In this document: positions 42,384 through 55,281 of the stretch, piece by piece | Numbering within the stretch: the stretch's first letter is position 1 | Layout: each line of letters opens with the position of its first letter | Assembly: GCF_022884085.1 (NCBI RefSeq) | Contig: NZ_JAGGCS010000002.1 | Location: 310,001 to 374,000, forward strand | Length of the DNA: 64,000 bases | Source: Paenirhizobium cremeum | GTDB taxonomy: Bacteria; Pseudomonadota; Alphaproteobacteria; Rhizobiales; Rhizobiaceae | Direction: 5' to 3' | Translations under genes and position numbers: made by a program | The notes under the pieces: generated by a model | Databases searched by the model: none | What the model was told of the DNA's origin: nothing | What the model saw: the letters and a program-made list of their open reading frames with translations, nothing else

Positions 42384-43416
42384 ATTTGATCCAGCGGCCA
42401 TGAAAATCGGCGCGACCGATTTCGTGTTTTTCGTCGTCCGGCCAGACCTGCAATGTCATGGCCGCTCCGTCCGGTTTGCCATCGGCTTCCATCTGCAAGC
42501 GCGCGACAGGCGAATCGATGGTGGCGCGGGAACCGGCGTTCGCGATCAGCTCTTCTCCTCGGCATTTCAGCTCTTCCGGCAGATATTGCCAGGCAATCGT
42601 GTGATAGACGACATGAACCGCGCCGGGGCGGGAGGTCGTGAGCCGCCTTTCCAGCCATTCGATCGCATCGGACCTTTCTACGGCGAGACGATTTTCGACG
42701 GCGATTTCGAGCGCATGGCGGGTGCGTTCCAGACGGTCGCTCTGGTCGGCCCATATGTAGGACATCAGGCGGAGCCGGTCTTCGGGCGAGGCCGGGTCGA
42801 GCGGGTTGAGATCGCAGCCGGATCGTTCCGCGATATGGATTTCAGCGGCTGGCGGCGGCGGTCCCTGCCACTCCGGCGCCAGGGCAACGGGGGATTCCGG
42901 TCCCCAGACGAAATCGCCGAGGCGATAGGAATAGCGGTCCCATTGCAGGTTGAGACCGGCGCTTGCGCCGACTTCGGAGAGGACGAGCGGTTTTCCGAAG
43001 AGTTGTGCAATCGTGAGAAAACCCGGCAGAAGGGCAGCCGAACGTCGGACCTCATTGGTCTGCGGGGCGGAGAGCAGGCGTTCGAGGATGAATGCCTCGT
43101 CGCGCCTGAAGGCTGTCTTGCAGACTTGCCAGAGGGTCTCGTCGTCAACGGCGTTGGGAGGATAGGCGGCGGCGAGGGAGACGTCTGAACCTAAGAGCAC
43201 CAGCGCGTGGAGGGACCCCGCGAGACGCAGCGCGAGGGCATCGCCGGTGCCGGTCGGGTCCCCTTGCCAACTCAGGATATGTTCTCCAACCGCCGTGTCT
43301 TCATCCAGACGCTCGGCGGCGAGATTGCAGAGCCGCGCGGTGAAGGACGAACCGAGATCGCTGCATGCCTTTGCCTGACGCAGGAAGGACTGACGAACGA
43401 TGTCCGGCTCTGCCAT
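42358..43416 (-). CDS. DUF2332 family protein
   Basis: A 352-residue cytoplasmic protein of the DUF2332 family. The central PLVLSEVGASAGLNLQWDRY looks like the glycine-rich loop of a Rossmann-type methyltransferase fold, and TIAWQYLP and RLQMEADG lie in the C-terminal part. Function is unknown. GAAGGAG precedes the ATG, and the start lies 2 bases after the MaoC stop, so the two are one operon. Confidence 0.85.
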   Translation of the reverse strand: MAEPDIVRQSFLRQAKACSDLGSSFTARLCNLAAERLDEDTAVGEHILSWQGDPTGTGDALALRLAGSLHALVLLGSDVSLAAAYPPNAVDDETLWQVCKTAFRRDEAFILERLLSAPQTNEVRRSAALLPGFLTIAQLFGKPLVLSEVGASAGLNLQWDRYSYRLGDFVWGPESPVALAPEWQGPPPPAAEIHIAERSGCDLNPLDPASPEDRLRLMSYIWADQSDRLERTRHALEIAVENRLAVERSDAIEWLERRLTTSRPGAVHVVYHTIAWQYLPEELKCRGEELIANAGSRATIDSPVARLQMEADGKPDGAAMTLQVWPDDEKHEIGRADFHGRWIKWKGWPGLL

Positions 43417-43418
43417 TC

Positions 43419-43907
43419 TTACACTCCTTCGGGGCGATCCTTCGGGTCGAACTGGACGATGGTGATCCAGGTGGCGGTCAGCGCCGGTTTCTTCTCGTCC
43501 TCGATCTCGATGCTGACGTCATAGGTGGTCATCATCATGCCGGCGCCGCGAAAACGGGCCTCGGACAAGACGAAGTGACCGCGGATGCGCTTGCCGCAGC
43601 GAACCGGCGACATGAAGCGGATCTTGTCGAAGCCGTAGTTGATGCCCATCGTCTGTTCGCGGATCTTCGGCAGGCAGTCGTAGTTCATCGCGGAAAGCAG
43701 CGAAAGCGTCAGGAAACCGTGGGCGATGGTACCGCCGAAGGAGGTTTCGGCTGCCGCGCGCACGGGATCGACATGGATGAACTGGTGGTCGTCGGTGGCG
43801 CCGGCAAAGGCGTCGATCATCGTCTGGTCGACCGTGATCCAGTTCGAAAGTCCGATTTCCTTTCCGACCAGGCCGGGGACGTCCGACAGAGAAATCTCAA
43901 CAGGCAC
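43419..43907 (-). CDS. MaoC family dehydratase (NodN-like)
   Basis: A 162-residue hot-dog-fold protein. The (R)-specific hydratase motif is clear in DAFAGATDDHQFIHVDP, with the catalytic Asp and His, followed by FGGTIAHGFLTLSLL. MaoC/NodN-like enzymes hydrate or dehydrate enoyl-CoA or ACP thioesters, for example for polyhydroxybutyrate or fatty acid breakdown. It precedes the DUF2332 gene in a two-gene operon and lies downstream of glgX on the same strand, 88 bases away. Confidence 0.92.
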   Translation of the reverse strand: MPVEISLSDVPGLVGKEIGLSNWITVDQTMIDAFAGATDDHQFIHVDPVRAAAETSFGGTIAHGFLTLSLLSAMNYDCLPKIREQTMGINYGFDKIRFMSPVRCGKRIRGHFVLSEARFRGAGMMMTTYDVSIEIEDEKKPALTATWITIVQFDPKDRPEGV

Positions 43908-43995
43908 AAGAACCTCATCGAATTGACAAATCGAGAATACTTCCAGGAGTTTGGCGGCTGTCGTAGCACAGCCGGGGGCGAGGTGGACACAATAA

Positions 43996-45963
43996 TCAGG
44001 ACTCGATGAAAAACTCCACCGACCGCGGCTTCAAATGAATCAGCGGCGCGCTACGGCCTGATGACAGCTTGCGCCATTTGCGCCCGGCGGCGGGCTGCAG
44101 CACGAAATCCTGCCCGGCATGGGACCGGTTGAACAGCACGGCGAGACGAACCTCCGCGAGAAGCTTGCGGTCCCAGGTGGAGAGGATCATGCCGAAGGTG
44201 GCGCTGTCCGCCTCTTCCCATTCCGCAACGGTCATCGGGAGACCTCTTGCGGAAAACCAGGCGACATCGCCCCCGCCGTTGAAGAATTCGATCTGCGAGA
44301 ATACCGAGAAGCGCTTGCGCATGGCGGACAGCGCCACCGTCGCCTCCAGCAGTTCCTCGTCCAGCGCTTCCCAGTTCAGCCAGGTCATCTCGTTGTCCTG
44401 GCAATAGGCGTTGTTGTTGCCGTGCTGGGTGCGACCGAACTCGTCGCCGGCCGTCAGCATGATCGCGCCGCGGCTGGCAAAGAGGGTGGACAGAAGAGCG
44501 ATAACGTCCTGCCGGCGCTGGCGGCGAACCGTCCGGTTATGGGTTTCGCCCTCCACGCCGTTGTTCCAGGAATAGTTCTCGTCGTGGCCGTCGCGGTTGT
44601 TCTCGCCGTTCTTGCCATTGCGCTTGTGGCTGTGGGAGACGAGATCGAACAGGGTGAAGCCGTCATGGGCGGCGATGAAGTTGACGCTGCGCGTGGTGGC
44701 GGCTCCGTCCCGGGCAAAGACGTCGGAAGAGCCGGCGAGCGCGGTGGCGAGCGCGCCGGTCGTATGCGCATCGCCACGCCAGTAGCGCCGGATATTGTCC
44801 CGCGCACGATCGTTCCATTCCAAGAAGGGTGCGGGGAAATTGCCGAGCTGATACCCGCCGGGACCGATGTCCCAGGGTTCGGCGATCATCACCCGATCTT
44901 CCAGAATGTCATCCCGCAGGATCGCCTGCAGCGTTCTCGCGTTTGAATGAAAGCCGCTCAGGGAGCGGCCGAGGATGGGCGCGAGATCGAAGCGGAAACC
45001 GTCGACGCCCGCGTGAAGCACGAAATGCCGCAAGGTACTGACGATCAGTTGACGAACATGCAGATGATCGCAGGCCAGCGTGTTGCCGGTGCCGGTGTCG
45101 TTCACCAGTATGCCGGGATTGTCGGGAAGGTGACGGTAGAAGGAGAGGTTGTCGAGCCCGCGCAGCGAAAGCGTGGTGCCGAGCCGGTCGCTCTCGCCCG
45201 TGTGGTTGAAGACCAGGTCGAGAATGACGCCGATCCCCGCGGCATGCAGGGCGGCGACGGTGTCGCGCAGTTCGGCGACGCCGCCGGGCACGATGCGGGG
45301 ATCGAGTGCCATGAAGGCGACCGGATTGTAGCCCCAGCCATTGGTCAGTCCGAGCGGCGGCAGATGCCGTTCATCGATCCAGGCGACGATCGGCATCAGT
45401 TCGATGGCGTCGACGCCGAGCCGCTTCAGGTGATCGATCACCGCGGGATGGGCGAGTGCCGCGACTGTGCCGCGCAGGTTCTTCGGCACGTCGGGATGGC
45501 GGATGGTGAAGGGCCTGACCGCGATCTCGTAGATGAAGCCGCCCTTGGGCATGAGCGTCATCATCGGCCGGGCGAGCCGGTCACGCGTCACGACCGATTT
45601 CGGAACGAGGGGAGCGGTATCGACCCCGAAGGTCGAAAGCCTGACATCGTGGACGAAGGGCCGGTCCAGTTCCTTGGCGTAGGGATCGACGAGCAGTTTG
45701 GACGGATCGAACCACCAGCCATGGTCCGGGGCGTAGTGCCCGTGGGCGCGATAACCGTAATGGGCGCCTTCGGTGACGCCTTCCACATGCAATCGAAATA
45801 CGTCGCCTTCACCGCGCGTCATCGGAAGACGGCAGATTTCTCCGCCGCCATTGACGTCATAAAGGCAGAGATCGATCTGCTCGGCGTGGCGGGACCAGAC
45901 GGCGAAATCCGCGCCTGTGTCGGTGAGGACCACTCCGCCATGCCGGCTTTCGATCGGGTTCAT
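43996..45963 (-). CDS. glgX: Glycogen debranching enzyme GlgX
   Basis: A 655-residue isoamylase-type GH13 enzyme. The N-terminal beta-sandwich (about 1-125) is followed by the catalytic barrel, with the nucleophile Asp in GVDGFRFDLAPILG, acid Glu in VMIAEPWDIGPGGYQ and the second Asp in FIAAHDGFTLFD; YSWNNGVEGE is another GlgX hallmark. It cleaves alpha-1,6 links in limit dextrins left by GlgP. It is last in the glg operon, 13 bases after pgm. Confidence 0.96.
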   Translation of the reverse strand: MNPIESRHGGVVLTDTGADFAVWSRHAEQIDLCLYDVNGGGEICRLPMTRGEGDVFRLHVEGVTEGAHYGYRAHGHYAPDHGWWFDPSKLLVDPYAKELDRPFVHDVRLSTFGVDTAPLVPKSVVTRDRLARPMMTLMPKGGFIYEIAVRPFTIRHPDVPKNLRGTVAALAHPAVIDHLKRLGVDAIELMPIVAWIDERHLPPLGLTNGWGYNPVAFMALDPRIVPGGVAELRDTVAALHAAGIGVILDLVFNHTGESDRLGTTLSLRGLDNLSFYRHLPDNPGILVNDTGTGNTLACDHLHVRQLIVSTLRHFVLHAGVDGFRFDLAPILGRSLSGFHSNARTLQAILRDDILEDRVMIAEPWDIGPGGYQLGNFPAPFLEWNDRARDNIRRYWRGDAHTTGALATALAGSSDVFARDGAATTRSVNFIAAHDGFTLFDLVSHSHKRNGKNGENNRDGHDENYSWNNGVEGETHNRTVRRQRRQDVIALLSTLFASRGAIMLTAGDEFGRTQHGNNNAYCQDNEMTWLNWEALDEELLEATVALSAMRKRFSVFSQIEFFNGGGDVAWFSARGLPMTVAEWEEADSATFGMILSTWDRKLLAEVRLAVLFNRSHAGQDFVLQPAAGRKWRKLSSGRSAPLIHLKPRSVEFFIES

Positions 45964-45976
45964 GGAGCCGCCGCGA

Positions 45977-49052
<3,076 letters not shown>

Positions 49053-49057
49053 CAGGT

Positions 49058-50320
49058 TCACATGTCCAGTTTGTCGATCATCGTCTGGGTTATCAGGCAG
49101 ACGCCGTTTTCGGAGCGGCGGAAGCGACGGGCATCGAGTTCCGGATCCTCGCCGACCACCAGTCCCTCAGGGATGACGACCCCGTGGTCGATGACGACAT
49201 TGGTCAGGCGGGCATGGCGCCCGATCTGCACTTTCGGAAGGACCACGGCGCCTTCCAGGCGAGAATAGGAATTGGCGCGTACCCCGGTGAACAGCAGGCT
49301 CTTGAACAGGGTGGAGCCGGAGATGATGCAATCGCCCGAGACCAGCGACGAAATCGCCGAGCCGCGACGGCCCTCGTCGTCATGCACGAATTTTGCTGGC
49401 GGGGTGATTTCGGCATAGCTCCAGATCGGCCAGGATTTGTCGTAGAGGTCGAGATCGGGAACGATGTCGGTCAGGTCGATATTGGCCTGCCAGTAGGCGT
49501 CGATCGTGCCGACGTCGCGCCAGTAGGGCGCGCGCTCGAAGTCGGAGCGCACGCAGGAGCGGGCGAAACGGTGGGCGACGGCTTTGCCGTTCGAGACGAT
49601 ATAGGGGATGATGTCCTTGCCGAAATCCCGGCTGGAGGTGGGGTCCGCTGCATCGCGGCGCAGGACATCCATCAGGAAGCGGGTGTGGAAGACGTAAATG
49701 CCCATCGAGGCGAGGGCGAAGCCCTCATTGCCCGGAATGCCCGGCGGATCGGCCGGCTTCTCGACGAAGGCGATGATGTTGTCCTTTTCGTCGACATGCA
49801 TGACGCCGAAACCGGATGCATCCGCCCGCGGCACTTCCAGGCAGCCGATCGTGACATCGGCGCCGGAATCGACGTGCTGCTGGAGCATCTGCTCGTAGTC
49901 CATCTTGTATATGTGGTCGCCGGCCAGGATCACCATGTATTCCGGGCCGTAGGACTCGATGATGTCGATGTTCTGATAGACGGCGTCGGCCGTGCCCTCG
50001 TACCACTGGGTTTCGGAGACGCGCTGCGAGGCGGGCAGGACGTCGAAGCTTTCGTTGCGTTCCGGACGGAAGAAGTTCCAGCCATGTTGCAGATGGCGGA
50101 TGAGGGAATGGGCCTTGTACTGGGTGGCGACGCCGATGCGGCGGATGCCCGAATTGAGCGCATTCGACAGCGCGAAATCGATGATCCGGGCCTTGCCGCC
50201 GAAATAGACCGCCGGCTTGGCGCGCCGGTCCGTCAGTTCCTTCAGCCGGCTGCCGCGGCCTCCCGCGAGAACATAGGCCATGGCGTCACGCGCCAGGGGC
50301 TGTATCCGCTTTTCCGTCAT
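49058..50320 (-). CDS. glgC: Glucose-1-phosphate adenylyltransferase GlgC
   Basis: The 420-residue committed enzyme of glycogen synthesis; it makes ADP-glucose from ATP and glucose-1-phosphate. The nucleotide loop is [39 protein letters not shown] and [10 protein letters not shown] follow. The C-terminal beta-helix (about 300-400) carries the allosteric site, which in rhizobia responds to fructose-6-phosphate and pyruvate. It is 15 bases after glgB. Confidence 0.97.
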   Translation of the reverse strand: MTEKRIQPLARDAMAYVLAGGRGSRLKELTDRRAKPAVYFGGKARIIDFALSNALNSGIRRIGVATQYKAHSLIRHLQHGWNFFRPERNESFDVLPASQRVSETQWYEGTADAVYQNIDIIESYGPEYMVILAGDHIYKMDYEQMLQQHVDSGADVTIGCLEVPRADASGFGVMHVDEKDNIIAFVEKPADPPGIPGNEGFALASMGIYVFHTRFLMDVLRRDAADPTSSRDFGKDIIPYIVSNGKAVAHRFARSCVRSDFERAPYWRDVGTIDAYWQANIDLTDIVPDLDLYDKSWPIWSYAEITPPAKFVHDDEGRRGSAISSLVSGDCIISGSTLFKSLLFTGVRANSYSRLEGAVVLPKVQIGRHARLTNVVIDHGVVIPEGLVVGEDPELDARRFRRSENGVCLITQTMIDKLDM

Positions 50321-50335
50321 TTTGATCCTCCCGCA

Positions 50336-52549
50336 TCAGTTTTCTTGTTCGAGCATGATGACGGCGAGTGGCGGCAGGGTCAGCGTCGCGGTGGCGCGTC
50401 CGTCAGAACCCGGCCGGGCCTCCGTGCGCCCGCCATTGCCCTTGCCGCTGCCGCCATAGATCTCGGCATCGGTATTGAGGATTTCGCGCCAGCGGCCCGG
50501 AGCGGGCAGCGGCACGGTGTAGCGCTCGTGATAGACGGGCGTGAAGTTGCAGATGACCGCAACCGGTTTCTGGCCCGGTGCCTTGCGCAGCCAGGCGAAG
50601 ACCGAATTGTCGTGATCGTCGGTAATCAGCCATTCGAACCCGTCACCCTCGCAATCGCGGGCGTGAAGCGCCGGTTTCGAACGGTAGGTGAAGTTGAGAT
50701 CGCGGACGAGACGCCGCATGCCTTCGTGCAGCGCATACTGGAGCAGGTTCCAGTCGAGGGGGCGGCTCTCGCTCCATTCGCTCCACTGGGCAAATTCCTG
50801 GCCCATGAAGAGCAGCTTCTTGCCGGGATAACCCCACATGAACGCATAGTAGCTTCGCAGATTGGCGAATTTCTGCCAGTCATCCCCCGGCATCTTGGCA
50901 ATCATCGAGCCCTTTCCGTGAACGACCTCGTCATGGGAGATCGGCAGCACGAAATTCTCGGAAAAGGCATAGAGGAGGCCGAAGGTGATTTCCTGGTGGT
51001 GGAACTTGCGGTGCACCGGATCGCGCGAGAAGTAACTCAGCGTATCGTGCATGAAGCCCATGTTCCACTTGAAGCCAAAGCCCAGGCCGCCTTCGTGGAC
51101 CGGCTGCGAGACCTTCGGCCAGGAGGTGGATTCCTCGGCAATTGTCATGACGCCGGGATGCGCGCCGTAGACCAGCCGGTTCATCTTCTGGAGAAAGCGG
51201 ACGGCGTCGAGGTTTTCGCGACCGCCATATTCGTTCGGCACCCACTCGCCTTCCTTGCGGGAATAATCGAGGTAGAGCATGGAGGCCACCGCATCGACGC
51301 GAAGGCCGTCGAGATGGAATTTCTCCGCCCAGTAGAGGGCGTTGTTGATGAGGTAGGACAGGACCTCGATACGGCCGAAATTGTAGATCGCCGTGTTCCA
51401 GTCCGGATGGAAGCCCTGGCGGGGATCGGCATGCTCGTAGAGCGCCGTGCCGTCGAACCAGCGCAGGCCATGGGCGTCGGTCGGAAAATGGGCGGGCACC
51501 CAGTCGAGAATGACGCCGATGCCGACCTTGTGGCAGCCGTTGACGAAGCGGGCGAAGCCCTCCGGCTCGCCGAAACGGGCCGTCGGCGCATAGAGCCCCG
51601 TGGTCTGGTAGCCCCAGGAGGGATCGTAGGGGTGTTCGGTGATCGGCAGGAACTCGATGTGGGTGAAACCCATGTCCGAGCAATAGGGAATGAGGCGATC
51701 GGCCAGTTCATCCCAGGTCAGCAGCGAGCCGTCGCCGCGTCTTTGCCACGACCCGGCATGCACCTCGTATATGGACACGGGCTGGCGACGCTGGTCGACG
51801 CTCGCCCAATGCTCGCGATGGGCGTCGTCCTGCCAATCCTGCTCCAGTTCCGCAGCGGTGATCGACGCGTTTTTCGGGCGCAGTTCGGCCCGCCGTGCAT
51901 AGGGATCGGCCTTGAGGGGCAGAAGCACGCCGTCCTTGCCGATGATCTCGAACTTGTAGGCTGTCCCCTGCCGCACGTCCGGGGCGAAGATTTCCCAGAT
52001 GCCGGTGTCCCGGCGAAGTCGCATGACATGCCGGCGGCCATCCCATTCGTTGAAATCGCCGACGACAGACACGCGCTGTGCGTTCGGTGCCCATACGGCG
52101 AAGTGAAAGCCGTCCACGCCCTGGTGCTTGAGAGGATGGGCGCCCATCCTGTCAAAGAGCCTCAGATGCGATCCTTCGCGGACGAAATAGTCGTCCATCG
52201 GGCCGAGCACCGGACCGAAACTGTAGGGGTCCGTGACAGTCCATTCGGCATCGCCGCGGCAGGCCCGGTAGCGGATGGGATGGAAGCCGCCGATCGCCAC
52301 GGGTCCGGCGAAGAAGCCGGCCGGGTCGATTTGGGGGAGTTCGCCGAGATCGGCGCCGTTGAGCGCCACCGCGGTCACCGTTTCCGCGCCGGGAATGAAA
52401 CAGCGGGCGCAGAAGCCCGTTTCGGTTTGGTGGATGCCGAGCAACGAGAAGGGATCGCCATGGGTGCCGGCAATGATGGCTGCGATCTCCGAGGCCGGAG
52501 GAACCTCCGGCCGGGGAGTGTCACCGATCGTCTTCGGTGATTTGGCCAT
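50336..52549 (-). CDS. glgB: 1,4-alpha-glucan branching enzyme GlgB
   Basis: A 737-residue GH13 enzyme that makes alpha-1,6 branches. It has an N-terminal CBM48 region (about 115-215, PLKHQGVDGFHFAVWAPNAQRVSVVGDFN), then the barrel with catalytic Asp in GLRVDAVASMLYLDYSR, Glu in TIAEESTSWP and Asp in ISHDEVVHGKGSM. Its start overlaps the glgP stop by one base (TGATGG), so the two are coupled. Confidence 0.97.
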   Translation of the reverse strand: MAKSPKTIGDTPRPEVPPASEIAAIIAGTHGDPFSLLGIHQTETGFCARCFIPGAETVTAVALNGADLGELPQIDPAGFFAGPVAIGGFHPIRYRACRGDAEWTVTDPYSFGPVLGPMDDYFVREGSHLRLFDRMGAHPLKHQGVDGFHFAVWAPNAQRVSVVGDFNEWDGRRHVMRLRRDTGIWEIFAPDVRQGTAYKFEIIGKDGVLLPLKADPYARRAELRPKNASITAAELEQDWQDDAHREHWASVDQRRQPVSIYEVHAGSWQRRGDGSLLTWDELADRLIPYCSDMGFTHIEFLPITEHPYDPSWGYQTTGLYAPTARFGEPEGFARFVNGCHKVGIGVILDWVPAHFPTDAHGLRWFDGTALYEHADPRQGFHPDWNTAIYNFGRIEVLSYLINNALYWAEKFHLDGLRVDAVASMLYLDYSRKEGEWVPNEYGGRENLDAVRFLQKMNRLVYGAHPGVMTIAEESTSWPKVSQPVHEGGLGFGFKWNMGFMHDTLSYFSRDPVHRKFHHQEITFGLLYAFSENFVLPISHDEVVHGKGSMIAKMPGDDWQKFANLRSYYAFMWGYPGKKLLFMGQEFAQWSEWSESRPLDWNLLQYALHEGMRRLVRDLNFTYRSKPALHARDCEGDGFEWLITDDHDNSVFAWLRKAPGQKPVAVICNFTPVYHERYTVPLPAPGRWREILNTDAEIYGGSGKGNGGRTEARPGSDGRATATLTLPPLAVIMLEQEN

Positions 52550-55011
52550 CAGGCTCTCCAGATGTCGGAGTTGTACTGCCGGATCGTGCGGTCGGACGAG
52601 AACCAGCCCATGCGGGCGGTGTTGCGGATGGTCTTGCCGTACCAGCTTTGCGGGTCTGTCCAGATGCCATCGACCTCGCGCTGGGCCTTGGCGTAGGCAT
52701 CGAAATCCTCGGCGACCATGAACCAGTCGTGCTGGTAGATGCCGTTTATCAGGCCGGCGAAGCGGCCGCGGTCATCCGGGGAGAAGACGCCTGAGGCAAT
52801 GGAGGAGAGCGCCTGCGACAGTTCCCGCGAAGCTTCGATGGTCGTGCGCGGATTGTGGCCGTCGGCCCGCGCCTTGCCGACCTCTTCCGCCGTCATGCCG
52901 AAGATCACGATATTTTCCTCTCCGACATGGTCGCGCATTTCCACATTCGCTCCGTCCAGCGTGCCGATGGTCAGTGCACCGTTTAACGCGAACTTCATGT
53001 TGCCGGTTCCCGATGCTTCCATGCCGGCCGTCGAAATCTGCTCGGAAAGATCGGCCGCCGGCACCATGACTTCGGCGAGCGAGACGTTGTAGTTCGGAAT
53101 GAAGACGACCTTGAGCAGGCCGCGAACGGAGGGGTCGTTGTTCACCACGCGGGCAACGTCGTTGGCGAGCTTGATGATGAGCTTGGCGTTGTGGTAGCTC
53201 GGCGCCGCCTTGCCGGCGAAGAGCTTGACGCGCGGCACCCAGTCCCGCTCCGGATGGGAACGGATCTGGTCGAAGAGAGCGACCGTCTCGACGATGTTGA
53301 GAAGCTGGCGTTTGTATTCGTGAATGCGCTTGATCTGGATGTCGAACATGGCCGAGGGATCGAGCCTGATCCCCATGCGGCTCGCGACCAGATTGGACAG
53401 GCGCTCCTTGTTGGCGCGCTTGACGGCGGCGAACTTTTCCTGGAACGACGCATCGTCGGCGAAGGCGTCGAGCGCCGTCAGCTTGCCGGCATCGTCGAGG
53501 AAATCGTCGCCGATCGCCTCGCGCACCAGCGAGGTCAGTTGCGGGTTGCACTGCATCAGCCAGCGGCGCGGGGTGATGCCGTTGGTCTTGTTGTTGATCC
53601 GTTCCGGATAGAGTTTGTGGAGGTCGGCGAAAACCGTCTCCTTCATCAGTTCCGTATGCAGGGCGGAAACGCCGTTGATGCTGTGCGAGCCGATGAAGGC
53701 GAGGTTGCCCATGCGCACGCGCCGGTCGCCGCTTTCGTCGATGAGCGAGATATGGCGGATCTCGGTGTCGGTGAAGGCGCGGTTCTTGCGGGCGTCGAGC
53801 AGGATCTTGGCGTTGATGGCGTAGACGAGCTGCATGTGGCGCGGCAGGAGCCGTTCGAACAGCGGCACGGGCCAGCTTTCCAGCGCCTCGGGCAGAAGCG
53901 TGTGGTTGGTATAGGAGAAGGTCTTCCAGGTGATATCCCAGGCGGTGTCGAAGTCGACGCCGTGGATATCGCAGAGAAGCCGCATCAGTTCGGCGACGGA
54001 AACGGCCGGATGGGTATCGTTGAGCTGGATCGAAACCTTTTCCGGCAGCGCCGAAAGGGGATTTCCCTGCTGGAGATGGCGGCGCAGGATGTCCTGCAGC
54101 GAGGCGGAGCAGAAGAAATATTCCTGCCGCAGGCGAAGCTCCTGACCGGCGGCCGTCGCGTCCGCCGGATAGAGCACACGGGTCAGGGTTTCCGCCTTGT
54201 TGCTCTCGCGCAGAGCGCCGATGTGATCGCCGGCGTTGAAGGCATCGAGAAGAATAGGATCGATCGGTTGGGCCGACCAGAGGCGCAGGGTGTTCACCCG
54301 CTCGCCCCGCCAGCCGACCACCGGCGTGTCATAGGCCGTGGCGATCACGCGCTCGCTGGGCTTCCAGACGTAACGCAGGTCTTCGTTCTGGCCGTTGATG
54401 GTCTCGACGCCGCCGCCGAAACCGATTTCGTAGGAGCTTTCGCGCCGCTCGAACTCCCAGGGGTTCCCGTGGGCGAGCCAGGTTTCCGGCAGTTCCACCT
54501 GCCAGCCCTCGGCCATCTGCTGGCGGAAGAGGCCGTGGACGTAACGGATGCCGTAGCCATAGGCCGGGATATCGACGGTCGCCAGGGATTCCATGAAACA
54601 GGCGGCGAGACGTCCGAGACCGCCGTTGCCGAGCGCCGCATCGGGCTCAAGGCCGGCGATGACGTCGAGTTCGACGCCGAGCGAGGCGAGCGCCTGGCGG
54701 ATCTCCTCCATCAGCCCGAGATTGGACATGGCGTCCCGCATCAGCCGGCCGATGAGGAATTCGAGCGAGAGATAATAGACGCGCTTGGCGTTGTCGGCGT
54801 AGGTGGCGCGGGTCGATTCCATCCACTTGTCGATGATGCGGTCGCGCACCACGAGGATCGTCGCCGTCAGCCAGTCATGGGGCGTTGCCACCTTGGCGTC
54901 CTTGCCGATGCCGTAGGTCAGTCGCTCGATGATTTCAGCGGCGAGCACCTCAGGGTCGGAGACGCGCGGCTTGGGCAGGGGCAGGTCGGCTTTGCTGAGT
55001 GTCTTAATCAT
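52549..55011 (-). CDS. glgP: Glycogen phosphorylase GlgP
   Basis: An 820-residue GT35 enzyme that releases glucose-1-phosphate from glycogen ends. The PLP lysine lies in EASGTGNMKFALNGAL, followed by TLDGANVEMRDHVGEENI. NGGLGRLAACFMES and NDTHPAVSVAELMRLL are other family segments. It is first in the glg operon; its promoter lies in the 200 bases upstream, where TTGCAA and TAAACT are spaced 18 bases apart on the minus strand. Confidence 0.97.
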   Translation of the reverse strand: MIKTLSKADLPLPKPRVSDPEVLAAEIIERLTYGIGKDAKVATPHDWLTATILVVRDRIIDKWMESTRATYADNAKRVYYLSLEFLIGRLMRDAMSNLGLMEEIRQALASLGVELDVIAGLEPDAALGNGGLGRLAACFMESLATVDIPAYGYGIRYVHGLFRQQMAEGWQVELPETWLAHGNPWEFERRESSYEIGFGGGVETINGQNEDLRYVWKPSERVIATAYDTPVVGWRGERVNTLRLWSAQPIDPILLDAFNAGDHIGALRESNKAETLTRVLYPADATAAGQELRLRQEYFFCSASLQDILRRHLQQGNPLSALPEKVSIQLNDTHPAVSVAELMRLLCDIHGVDFDTAWDITWKTFSYTNHTLLPEALESWPVPLFERLLPRHMQLVYAINAKILLDARKNRAFTDTEIRHISLIDESGDRRVRMGNLAFIGSHSINGVSALHTELMKETVFADLHKLYPERINNKTNGITPRRWLMQCNPQLTSLVREAIGDDFLDDAGKLTALDAFADDASFQEKFAAVKRANKERLSNLVASRMGIRLDPSAMFDIQIKRIHEYKRQLLNIVETVALFDQIRSHPERDWVPRVKLFAGKAAPSYHNAKLIIKLANDVARVVNNDPSVRGLLKVVFIPNYNVSLAEVMVPAADLSEQISTAGMEASGTGNMKFALNGALTIGTLDGANVEMRDHVGEENIVIFGMTAEEVGKARADGHNPRTTIEASRELSQALSSIASGVFSPDDRGRFAGLINGIYQHDWFMVAEDFDAYAKAQREVDGIWTDPQSWYGKTIRNTARMGWFSSDRTIRQYNSDIWRA

Positions 55012-55216
55012 GGTTCCGCCAACAGTTGGATCGTTTTAACGGGCTACCCGCCGATTCCGGTGGTGTCGGCGCATGGTCCGTTTTTCGTAGTTTACGCACC
55101 GTTATGAAACACTTGCAACACAGGAAATCGGCAAATGCCAGATTGGGGGCGCGCGCACGACGTTGTTTATAAAGCGCTGAATTTTCAGGATTTATGTCAC
55201 CGGCCGGATTTTGAAT
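55012..55216 (-). promoter_or_regulatory. Promoter region of the glg operon
   Basis: This stretch lies between the TadG terminator and the glgP start. On the minus strand a TTGCAA-N18-TAAACT pair is a fair sigma-70-like promoter, about 95 and 71 bases from the start. A CTGAATTTTCAG inverted repeat sits at 55177-55188. No gene is visible. Confidence 0.35.
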
Positions 55217-55251
55217 AAAAAAAGCCGTGGCGATCGCTGCCACGGCTTTTA
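55217..55251 (-). terminator. Intrinsic terminator of the TadG-like gene
   Basis: AAAGCCGTGG and CCACGGCTTT pair around GATCG-type loop sequence; on the minus strand the stem runs into T7. It protects the glg promoter from read-through. Confidence 0.88.
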
Positions 55252-55281
55252 TCCCACCTTCCGGCCGGATCTTGCCCATCC

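Noticed and set aside
49184..52540. 1118-residue open frame on the plus strand opposite glgC and glgB
   Set aside because: It is antisense to two well-conserved genes, has no domain pattern, and long antisense frames are expected at this GC content.
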